From Ancylobacter novellus (GTDB lineage: Bacteria > Pseudomonadota > Alphaproteobacteria > Rhizobiales > Xanthobacteraceae), in assembly GCA_003241485.1 (NCBI GenBank), contig QFQD01000051.1, forward strand, positions 1 to 33,554: DNA of 33,554 nt, read 5' to 3'. Both the position numbers and the translations under genes were made by a program. Each line of letters opens with the position of its first letter. Positions within the stretch are counted from its first letter, which is position 1. Below, one piece after another: positions 27,367 through 33,554 of the stretch. The notes below the pieces were generated by a model. That model saw only the letters and a program-made list of their open reading frames with translations, ran no database searches and was not told where the DNA came from.

Positions 27367-27387
27367 CCTCCTGTGACCGGCGTGCCC

Positions 27388-28413
27388 ATGTCCCGACCTC
27401 TGCCTCGTGCCTTCATCACCGGCTGTGCCGGCACTACCCTCAGCGCCGAGGAAGAGGATTTCTTCCTCGACGCTTCTCCCTGGGGCCTCATCCTGTTCCG
27501 CCGCAATGTCGAGACGCCGGCGCAGGTCGCCGATCTCGTGCGTGCCTTCCGCGCGCTGGTCGGCCGACCGGATGCGCCGGTGCTGATCGACCAGGAGGGC
27601 GGGCGCGTGCAGCGGCTCGGCCCGCCGCATTGGCCGAAATACCCGCCGGCCGAGGTGTTCGCCCACCTCGCCGAACGCGACGGGCAGGCGCGCGGCGCGC
27701 AGGCGGCGCGGCTCGGCGCGCGGCTGATGGCGGAAGACCTCGCCGCGCTCGGCATCAATGTGGACTGCGTGCCCTGCGCCGATCTGCGTCTGCCGGAAGG
27801 CCATGGCATTATCGGCGACCGCGCCTATGGCGACACGCCGGCCCAGGTGGCGGCGCTGGCCCGCGCGGCGTCCGAGGGGCTGATCGAGGGCGGCGTGCTG
27901 CCGGTTCTCAAGCACATTCCCGGCCATGGCCGTGCCAATGCCGACAGCCATGAGAGCCTGCCGGTGGTGGAAACCTCCCGCGCCGAGCTGGAGGCCACCG
28001 ATTTCGAGCCCTTCCGGCTGCTCGCGGACCTGCCCTTCGCCATGACGGCCCATGTGGTCTATACCGCGATCGATCCCGATCATCCGGCGACGACCTCGAA
28101 GCGGGTGATTGACGAAATCATTCGCGGCCATATCGGCTTCGACGGCGCGCTGATGAGCGATGACCTGTCCATGGGCGCGTTGGCGGGCACGCTTTCGAGC
28201 CGGGCGGAAGCCTCCTTCGCCGCTGGCTGCGACCTTGCGCTGCACTGCAATGGGCAGCTTGAGGAAATGCGCGAGGTGGCCTCGTCCTCGCCCCGGCTGG
28301 AAGGCGAAGCCGCCCGGCGCTGCGCGGCGGCGCTGGCCCGGCTGAAGCCGGTGACCAAGATCGAACAAACGCAGGCGCGCGCTCAATTTTCGGATATGAT
28401 CGCGACGTCCTGA
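27388..28413 (+). CDS. nagZ: Beta-N-acetylhexosaminidase (glycoside hydrolase family 3)
   Basis: A 341-residue cytoplasmic enzyme that removes N-acetylglucosamine from anhydro-muropeptides in peptidoglycan recycling. Family signatures are LIDQEGGRVQRL, KHIPGHGRANADSHESLP (His176, His180 and the Asp-His188 pair) and LMSDDLSMGAL, where Asp258 is the likely nucleophile. I chose the ATG at 27388 because homologues begin close to RAFITG; a GTG at 27373 is also in frame. Neither has a strong ribosome site, and the gene is only 21 bp from the SPOR gene, so coupling is likely. Confidence 0.93.
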   Translation: MSRPLPRAFITGCAGTTLSAEEEDFFLDASPWGLILFRRNVETPAQVADLVRAFRALVGRPDAPVLIDQEGGRVQRLGPPHWPKYPPAEVFAHLAERDGQARGAQAARLGARLMAEDLAALGINVDCVPCADLRLPEGHGIIGDRAYGDTPAQVAALARAASEGLIEGGVLPVLKHIPGHGRANADSHESLPVVETSRAELEATDFEPFRLLADLPFAMTAHVVYTAIDPDHPATTSKRVIDEIIRGHIGFDGALMSDDLSMGALAGTLSSRAEASFAAGCDLALHCNGQLEEMREVASSSPRLEGEAARRCAAALARLKPVTKIEQTQARAQFSDMIATS

Positions 28414-28432
28414 ACGTCTGCTGCGGTCTTTG

Positions 28433-29239
28433 ATGGAACAGAGCCAGTTCGCTTTCGAGGCGGATGATGTCCGCCAGGCGGGAGAGCCTGCTCTCGTCGT
28501 CGATGTCGACGGCTTCGAGGGCCCGCTCGACCTGCTGCTGGCGCTTGCGCGGACGCAGAAGGTCGACCTCTCGCGTATTTCCATCCTCGAACTCGCCGAG
28601 CAGTACCTGACCTTCGTCGAGGAGGCCCGGCGCATTCGGCTTGAACTTGCCGCGGACTATCTGGTGATGGCGGCGTGGCTGGCTTTCCTCAAGTCGCGCC
28701 TGTTGTTGCCCGAGCCGGCCAAGGAAGACGGTCCGAGCGGCGCTGAACTCGCCGCCGACCTCGCCGAGCGGCTGCGGCGGCTGGAGCGCATCCGCGCCGC
28801 GGCCGCCCATCTCGCCACGCGCGACCGCATCGGCCACGAGGTGTTCGCGCGCGGCGCGCCCGAGCCGCTGACACCCGGCGGACCACAGCTCTATGAGGCG
28901 ACGCTCTATGACCTGCTCGCGGCCTATGGTGCCCAGCGGCAGAAAATGGCGCTTTCGCATGTGAGTTTCGCCCCGCGCCACGTCGTCTCGCTCGCCGAGG
29001 CGCGCCAGCGGCTGGAACGGCTGATCGGCCGTCTGGCCTCCGCCGGCGAATGGGCCCGTCTCGACGGTTTCCTGCTGAACTGGATCGCCGACCCGAAGAT
29101 GCGCGCCACTGCGCTTGCATCGGGCTTTTCCGCAAGTCTCGAAATGGTGCGCGAAGGTCTGATCGACGTGCAGCAGGAGACGGCCTTCGCGCCGATCTGG
29201 ATCCGCAGCCGCGTTGTCGGCGACGGGGAGGGCGCATGA
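28433..29239 (+). CDS. scpA: Segregation and condensation protein A
   Basis: A 268-residue kleisin that links Smc and ScpB in the chromosome condensation complex. The N-terminal ScpA signature is FEGPLDLLLALARTQKVDL followed by ISILELAEQYL and ADYLVMAAWLAFLKSRLLLP. The C-terminal winged helix ends with FAPIWIRS. The ATG at 28433 is preceded by an in-frame TTG that would add one residue. Its stop overlaps the scpB start (ATGA), as is usual for this pair. Confidence 0.93.
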   Translation: MEQSQFAFEADDVRQAGEPALVVDVDGFEGPLDLLLALARTQKVDLSRISILELAEQYLTFVEEARRIRLELAADYLVMAAWLAFLKSRLLLPEPAKEDGPSGAELAADLAERLRRLERIRAAAAHLATRDRIGHEVFARGAPEPLTPGGPQLYEATLYDLLAAYGAQRQKMALSHVSFAPRHVVSLAEARQRLERLIGRLASAGEWARLDGFLLNWIADPKMRATALASGFSASLEMVREGLIDVQQETAFAPIWIRSRVVGDGEGA

Positions 29240-29946
29240 ACGCCGAAGCGGCGCGCGCGCCGCATCCTGTCCCGCACGACGCTGATGAGGTGGGGCGCTC
29301 GCTCTCGCTCCGGCTGCTGGAGGCCATGCTGTTCGCGGCTGGCGAACCGCTTGATGAGGCGACGCTGGCGGCCCGCCTGCCGGAAGGAGCGGATCTTGGG
29401 GCGCTTCTGGCCGAACTCGCGCAGGACTATGCTCCGCGCGGGGTCAATCTGGTGCGTGTCGCCGGAAAATGGATGCTGCGCACCGCGCCGGACCTGGGCT
29501 TCCTGCTGGCACGCGACAAGCCCGAGCCCCGCCGGCTCTCCCGCGCGGCGCTGGAGACGCTGGCGATCATCGCCTATCACCAGCCGGCGACGCGGGCCGA
29601 GATCGAGGAGATTCGCGGCGTCTCCACCAATAAGGGCACGCTCGACGTGCTGCTCGCTTCGGGTTGGGTGCGCATGCGCGGGCGCCGGCGCAGTCCCGGC
29701 CGCCCGGTGACTTATGGCACCAGCGAACTGTTCCTCGTGCATTTCGGCCTCGACAGCATCCGCGACCTGCCGGGTCTCGACGAACTGCGCGGTACCGGAT
29801 TGATTGACGCGCGCGTCTCGGCGGGCTTAACCGTGCCGCTGCCCAATGACGACACGGGCCTGAAGGACGACGAGGATCCGCTCGAGCCCGAGCTGGATCT
29901 GTCCTATGCGCCCGAGCCCGACACCGACGAGGACGAGCAGGACTGA
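29236..29946 (+). CDS. scpB: Segregation and condensation protein B
   Basis: A 236-residue winged-helix protein that binds ScpA in the Smc complex. Recognisable parts are LRLLEAMLFAAGEPL near the N-terminus and LSRAALETLAIIAYHQPATRAEIEEIRGV in the second winged helix, followed by GRPVTYGTSELFLVHFGL. The last 40 residues are acidic. The ATG at 29236 has GGAGGG upstream and overlaps scpA by four bases. Confidence 0.94.
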   Translation: MNAEAARAPHPVPHDADEVGRSLSLRLLEAMLFAAGEPLDEATLAARLPEGADLGALLAELAQDYAPRGVNLVRVAGKWMLRTAPDLGFLLARDKPEPRRLSRAALETLAIIAYHQPATRAEIEEIRGVSTNKGTLDVLLASGWVRMRGRRRSPGRPVTYGTSELFLVHFGLDSIRDLPGLDELRGTGLIDARVSAGLTVPLPNDDTGLKDDEDPLEPELDLSYAPEPDTDEDEQD

Positions 29947-29993
29947 GCACCCGCCTCCGGAGCTGCCTGCCGCATCATCAGGAGACGCATTGC

Positions 29994-31073
29994 ATGTATC
30001 AGGCGCTTGCCCGCACGCCGGTCTCTCTCGCCAGCCGGCTCACGCTGGAGAATGTGCGCCATGCCTATGACGGCAAGGAATCGGTGCGGGGCATCTCCAT
30101 TACCGTCCAGCCCGGCGAGATCTTGTGCCTGCTCGGCCAGTCCGGCTGCGGCAAGACGACCCTGCTGCGCCTCATCGCCGGCATCGAGCGCCCGAGCGCG
30201 GGGCGCATTCTGCTCGATAACAAGGTGGTCGCGGGTCCGGTCGATTTCGTGCCGCCGGAGAAGCGCAATATCGGCCTCGTCTTCCAAGATTATGCGCTGT
30301 TCCCGCATCTGACGAATCTGCAGAACGTCGCTTTCGGCCTGCGTGCCCTTGGGGCGGAGGAGGGGCGTTCGGAGGCGATGCGGGCGCTGGAGCGGGTGCG
30401 TCTGGAGGCACATGCGCAGGACTTCCCTCACGCGCTTTCCGGCGGCGAGCAGCAGCGCGTGGCGCTGGCCCGCGCGCTGGTGCCGCGCCCCGGCATCCTG
30501 CTCATGGACGAGCCCTTCTCCGGGCTGGACAGCCGGCTGCGCAGCAGCGTGCGCACCGAAACGCTCAACGTGCTGCGCGACGCGCGCGCGACCTGCATTA
30601 TCGTCACCCATGACCCTGAAGAGGCCATGCGGCTGGGCGACCGCATCGCGCTCATGCGCAAGGGCCAGATCGTCCAGATCGGCACGCCGGAGGAACTCTA
30701 CCGCCGTCCGGGCGACCTCGCGGTCGCGCGTTTCTTCAGCGAAATCAACGAAGTGGAAGGCGACGTTAAACAGGGACGTGTGCAAACCCCCGTTGGCACC
30801 TTCGCGGCACCCGATTTGCCCGAGGGGACACCGGCCGTCGTGGCGATCCGGCCGCAGGGGGTGGAACTGCGAGCGCCCGGTTCCGGCGCGCGGGGGCGGG
30901 TGGTGATGCACCGATTCCTCGGTGAACTCGATCTCTACGAGGTCGCCGTGGAGGGGCTCGACCGACCGCTGGTAGCGCGGCGCCGTACCACCGCCGGCCT
31001 GCTGCGTGGACATGACGTAGGCGTGCACATAGATCCGGCGGAAGTCCTTGTCTTCGCCGCGACCGGGCCCTAG
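29994..31073 (+). CDS. ABC transporter ATP-binding protein, ferric iron/polyamine type
   Basis: A 359-residue import-type ATPase. Walker A GQSGCGKTT (48-56), Q-loop Gln98 (VFQDYALFPHLT), signature LSGGEQ (148-153), Walker B ILLMDEP (168-174) and His206 (VTHDPEEAM) are intact. A C-terminal TOBE-like domain (about 285-355, VVAIRPQGVEL) marks the FbpC/PotA-like class, of which FbpC (ferric iron) is the closest by eye. No permease or binding protein is nearby, so the substrate is open. It sits 47 bp after scpB and before tatA, where these two usually adjoin. Confidence 0.85.
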   Translation: MYQALARTPVSLASRLTLENVRHAYDGKESVRGISITVQPGEILCLLGQSGCGKTTLLRLIAGIERPSAGRILLDNKVVAGPVDFVPPEKRNIGLVFQDYALFPHLTNLQNVAFGLRALGAEEGRSEAMRALERVRLEAHAQDFPHALSGGEQQRVALARALVPRPGILLMDEPFSGLDSRLRSSVRTETLNVLRDARATCIIVTHDPEEAMRLGDRIALMRKGQIVQIGTPEELYRRPGDLAVARFFSEINEVEGDVKQGRVQTPVGTFAAPDLPEGTPAVVAIRPQGVELRAPGSGARGRVVMHRFLGELDLYEVAVEGLDRPLVARRRTTAGLLRGHDVGVHIDPAEVLVFAATGP

Positions 31074-31139
31074 TGTCCGCTCACAATTGCGATGCGCGGC
31101 CGCGAGGGGCCGGCGGCGCCTCGGACATGGAGTTGTAGA

Positions 31140-31364
31140 ATGGGTTCGTTGAGCATCTGGCATTGGATCATTGTGCTGGTGGTCGTGCTCCTCCTTTTCG
31201 GTCGCGGCAAGCTGTCCGAGCTGATGGGCGATGCCGCCAAGGGCATCAAGGCGTTCAAGAAGGGCATGGCTGACGACGAGGAGACGCCCGCCAAGCCGGC
31301 CGAGCCCACGCGCTCGCTCGATCACCAGTCCACCGTGGAAGGCGAGCGCACCAAGGTCGGCTGA
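31140..31364 (+). CDS. tatA: Sec-independent translocase protein TatA
   Basis: A 74-residue TatA: one short membrane helix (about 6-21, WHWIIVLVVVLLLF), the hinge FGRGKLSELMGD and an amphipathic helix (AAKGIKAFKKGM), followed by a polar tail. It forms the size-flexible pore of the twin-arginine export system. GGAG lies seven bases before the ATG at 31140. Confidence 0.95.
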   Translation: MGSLSIWHWIIVLVVVLLLFGRGKLSELMGDAAKGIKAFKKGMADDEETPAKPAEPTRSLDHQSTVEGERTKVG

Positions 31365-31423
31365 TTCCGCTGGCGCGCTGCAAACGATCGGGGAGGGCCG
31401 CCCTGCGCGGCCCCGCGTAACCT

Positions 31424-32185
31424 ATGTTTGATATCGGCTGGTCCGAGCTTCTGGTGATCGGCATCGTCGCGCTTGTCGTGATCGGCCCGAAGGAATTGCC
31501 GACTGTCCTGCGCAAGGTCGGGCAGGGCGTCGGCAAGCTGCGCCGCATGGCCGGCGAGTTCCAGGGGCAGTTCAACGAGGCGCTGCGCGAGGCGGAACTG
31601 TCCGATTTCAAGGACAACATCACCGGCCTCAAGAACGACCTCGGCAACCTTGCCAGCGATGCGCGCACGAGCCTCGCCAACGCGATGCCGACCAACCCGC
31701 TGCACGACATCGAGGATTCGATGAAGGCACCCACCGGTGCCGTCGAGAGCAAGGCGCTGCCTGCCGCCGACATCGAAGCGCAGCTGCCGCCGCCGAGCGA
31801 GCTGGACGTGCATCCTTTCGAGACGATCGAGGAAGAGGTGCGGGCGGCCTCGGCGAATCTCCCCCCCGCCGCACCGGGTGCCGGCAAGCCGGCCGACGCG
31901 AAACCTGCCGAGCCCAAGCCGACGGTCGACGCAGCGCCGGCGAAGCCCGCAGAAGCCGCGTCCGACAAGCCCAGGAGGGCGCCACGGCGCAAGGCGACGC
32001 CGGCCGCCGAGCCGGAAGTCGCTTCGGCGGTTGCCGCGCTTGATGGGCCCCCCGCCGCGTCCAAGCCTGCCGCCAAGCCACGCGTGCGCGCCAAGGTCGA
32101 ATCCGGCACGGCGAAGACCACTCGACCCCGCATCACCCGCAAGCCGGGCGGATCGACGAGCGGCAATGAAGGGCCGCAGGCATGA
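31424..32185 (+). CDS. tatB: Sec-independent translocase protein TatB
   Basis: A 253-residue TatB, part of the TatBC receptor for twin-arginine signal peptides. The start MFDIGWSELLVIGIVALVVI then GPKELPTVLRKVG is diagnostic: a membrane helix with Glu8, the Gly-Pro hinge and an amphipathic helix. The tail beyond residue 140 is rich in Ala, Pro and Lys and makes the protein longer than E. coli TatB (171). Its stop overlaps the tatC start by four bases (ATGA). Confidence 0.95.
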   Translation: MFDIGWSELLVIGIVALVVIGPKELPTVLRKVGQGVGKLRRMAGEFQGQFNEALREAELSDFKDNITGLKNDLGNLASDARTSLANAMPTNPLHDIEDSMKAPTGAVESKALPAADIEAQLPPPSELDVHPFETIEEEVRAASANLPPAAPGAGKPADAKPAEPKPTVDAAPAKPAEAASDKPRRAPRRKATPAAEPEVASAVAALDGPPAASKPAAKPRVRAKVESGTAKTTRPRITRKPGGSTSGNEGPQA

Positions 32186-32973
32186 GTCAGGACGATATCG
32201 AAGCCTCGAAGGCGCCGTTGATCGAGCACCTGATCGAGCTGCGCTCGCGGCTGATCAAGTCGCTGATCGCGTTCTTCATCGCCTTCTTCGCCTGCTTCAT
32301 GCTGGGCAAGTTCATCTACAACATCCTGCTCTGGCCCTATGAGTTCGCGGCCGGCGGCACGGAGCATGTGAAGCTCATCTACACGGCGCCGCAGGAATTC
32401 CTGTTCACCCAGATCAAGCTCGGCATGTTCGGGGCGGCGTTCATCTCCTTCCCCGTGGTGGCGACGCAGATCTACATGTTCGTCGCGCCGGGCCTCTACA
32501 GCCACGAGAAGAACGCCTTCCGCCCCTATCTGGTGGCGACGCCGGTGTGTTTCCTGATCGGCGCGGCCTTCGTCTATTTCGTCGCCATGCCGATGGCGAT
32601 GACCTACTTCCTCTCCATGCAGCAGGCGGCCGGGCCGGGTTCGGCGGAAATCTCCATGCTGCCGCAGGTCAGCGAATATCTCTCGCTGATCATGACGCTG
32701 ATCTTCGCCTTCGGCATCTGCTTCCAGCTGCCCGTCATCCTCACGCTTCTGGCGCAGATCGGCGTGGTCGGTTCTGAGCAGCTGAAGAAATTCCGCCGCT
32801 ACGCCATTGTCGGCGTGTTCGTGCTGGCGGCGGTGCTGACCCCGCCGGACGTGGTGAGCCAGCTCGGCCTCGCCATCCCCACGCTGCTGCTCTACGAGGT
32901 GTCGGTCGTGTTGGTCCGCATGATCGAGAAGAAGCGCGCGGCGGCCGAAGCGGCGGCGAATTCCGCGACCTGA
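32182..32973 (+). CDS. tatC: Sec-independent translocase protein TatC
   Basis: A 263-residue polytopic membrane protein, the core twin-arginine receptor. It has the conserved N-terminal IEHLIELRSRLIKS, the first periplasmic loop ending YTAPQEFLFTQIKLG, and six predicted helices, including FRRYAIVGVFVLAAVLTPPD before the fifth. Length is normal. It is translationally coupled to tatB. Confidence 0.96.
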   Translation: MSQDDIEASKAPLIEHLIELRSRLIKSLIAFFIAFFACFMLGKFIYNILLWPYEFAAGGTEHVKLIYTAPQEFLFTQIKLGMFGAAFISFPVVATQIYMFVAPGLYSHEKNAFRPYLVATPVCFLIGAAFVYFVAMPMAMTYFLSMQQAAGPGSAEISMLPQVSEYLSLIMTLIFAFGICFQLPVILTLLAQIGVVGSEQLKKFRRYAIVGVFVLAAVLTPPDVVSQLGLAIPTLLLYEVSVVLVRMIEKKRAAAEAAANSAT

Positions 32974-33000
32974 CCTGCACGGGACGCGCCATTCTGGCCG

Positions 33001-33019
33001 CGCCGGGCTTGTCCCGGCG
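33001..33019. repeat. Palindrome between tatC and serS (REP-like or terminator)
   Basis: CGCCGGG and CCCGGCG form a perfect seven-pair stem around CTTGT. The core GGGCTTGTCCC resembles intergenic palindromes scattered through genomes of this order (from memory). No T-run follows. It may also act as a terminator for the tat genes. Confidence 0.45.
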
Positions 33020-33090
33020 TCGCCGATTGGGTAGGTCCGTGCCACCTTCGGCAGGTCGGTGAAAAGGCCGGGGGCGAAAGCGAGACGTCC

Positions 33091-33554
33091 ATGCACGACA
33101 TCAAATGGATCCGCGAGGAGCCGCAGGGCCTCATTCGTGCGCTGATGCGCCGTGGCAATGCGGAGGCGGAGGCCTCGGCGCTGGTGGCCGAACTGCTGGC
33201 GCTGGACGAGCGCCGCCGCTCCGGCATCGCGAAGCTTGAAGAGCTTCAGGCCCGCCGCAACGCCGCCTCCAAGGAGATCGGCGCGGCGAAGAAGGCCGGC
33301 GATGACGCGCTCGCCGAGACGCTGATGGCCGAGGTCGGTGCGCTCAAGACCGAAGATTCCCGCGCTGGACGAGAAAGTGAAGGCGACCGAGGCGGCGCTG
33401 AACAACAAGCTCGCCGCCATCCCCAACGTGCCGCTCGACATCGTGCCGGATGGCGCGGACGAGCACGACAATGTCGAGATCGTCCGGGCTGGCGAGAAGC
33501 CGTCCATGGCCTTCGTGCCGAAGCAGCATTTCGAGCTCGGCGAGGCGCTCGGCC
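33091..33554 (+). CDS. serS: Serine--tRNA ligase, N-terminal part, frameshifted and cut by window edge
   Basis: Starts MHDIKWIREEPQGL, typical of SerRS, and continues into the N-terminal coiled-coil arm that grips tRNA-Ser (QARRNAASKEIGAAKKAGDD). After residue about 86 (VGALKT) the reading frame breaks. The expected sequence resumes in the next frame from 33359 as PALDEKVKATEAALNNKLAA, then IPNVPLDIVPDGADEHDNVE, and stays good to the edge. Removing one base within 33351-33357 restores the gene (KTEIPALDEK). Since the enzyme is essential, a sequencing or assembly error is the most likely cause. The catalytic domain lies outside the window. Confidence 0.85.
   Translation, partial: MHDIKWIREEPQGLIRALMRRGNAEAEASALVAELLALDERRRSGIAKLEELQARRNAASKEIGAAKKAGDDALAETLMAEVGALKTEDSRAGRESEGDRGGAEQQARRHPQRAARHRAGWRGRARQCRDRPGWREAVHGLRAEAAFRARRGAR

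Noticed and set aside
25495..28635. Minus-strand frame of 1046 codons over argS end, SPOR, nagZ and scpA
   Set aside because: It crosses four well-supported plus-strand genes and has low-complexity Arg/Gly composition.
31255..33507. Minus-strand frame of 750 codons over tatA-tatB-tatC-serS
   Set aside because: The plus strand carries the recognisable Tat and SerRS proteins; the minus frame is a shadow.

Overview
The window looks like chromosomal DNA of an alphaproteobacterium of the order Hyphomicrobiales (Rhizobiales), perhaps near Xanthobacteraceae. I infer this from the high GC content, a PopZ-type polar organizer between tolC and valS, an ExoR-like Sel1 protein, and the gene order dgt-argS-SPOR-nagZ-scpA-scpB-tatABC-serS, which is typical of that order. 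The genus is not determined.

Layout. (1) Positions 1-6688 are one minus-strand gene that runs off the left edge. It encodes a giant secreted autotransporter-type adhesin of at least 2229 residues, made mainly of 88-90-residue beta-strand repeats. It starts at TTG and has no C-terminal barrel within the window. (2) Positions 6689-7342 hold no intact gene, only a short fossil of isocitrate dehydrogenase, and end at tRNA-Asn. (3) A minus-strand ABC exporter (MsbA type) lies between tRNA-Asn and tRNA-Cys. (4) A plus-strand block follows: a protein-isoaspartate-methyltransferase-like protein, a TolC-family channel, PopZ, valyl-tRNA synthetase and an MgtC-family membrane protein. A perfect CtrA-type box lies upstream of popZ. 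(5) A small LprI-like secreted protein (minus) faces mgtC. Dihydroxy-acid dehydratase (ilvD) then overlaps an ExoR-like periplasmic Sel1 protein. (6) A minus-strand cluster, erpA-mtnN-xthA, covers Fe-S insertion, MTA/SAH nucleosidase and exonuclease III. (7) A long plus-strand block runs to the right edge: dgt, argS, SPOR protein, nagZ, scpA, scpB, an orphan iron/polyamine-type ABC ATPase, tatA, tatB, tatC and serS. serS is cut by the edge and carries an apparent one-base frameshift.

How the genes fit together. The right two thirds is core housekeeping: translation (valS, argS, serS), chromosome organisation and segregation (popZ, scpA, scpB), cell wall and division (SPOR, nagZ), protein export (tatABC), nucleotide and DNA maintenance (dgt, xthA), branched-chain amino acids (ilvD) and envelope signalling (exoR-like). 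The left fifth is accessory: a repeat adhesin and gene debris next to a tRNA.

I found no CRISPR array, prophage, intact insertion sequence or clearly new multi-gene system. The most informative non-routine signals are the two-part adhesin, the icd fossil by tRNA-Asn, the CtrA box with two GANTC sites before popZ, the ABC ATPase between scpB and tatA, and the serS frameshift.
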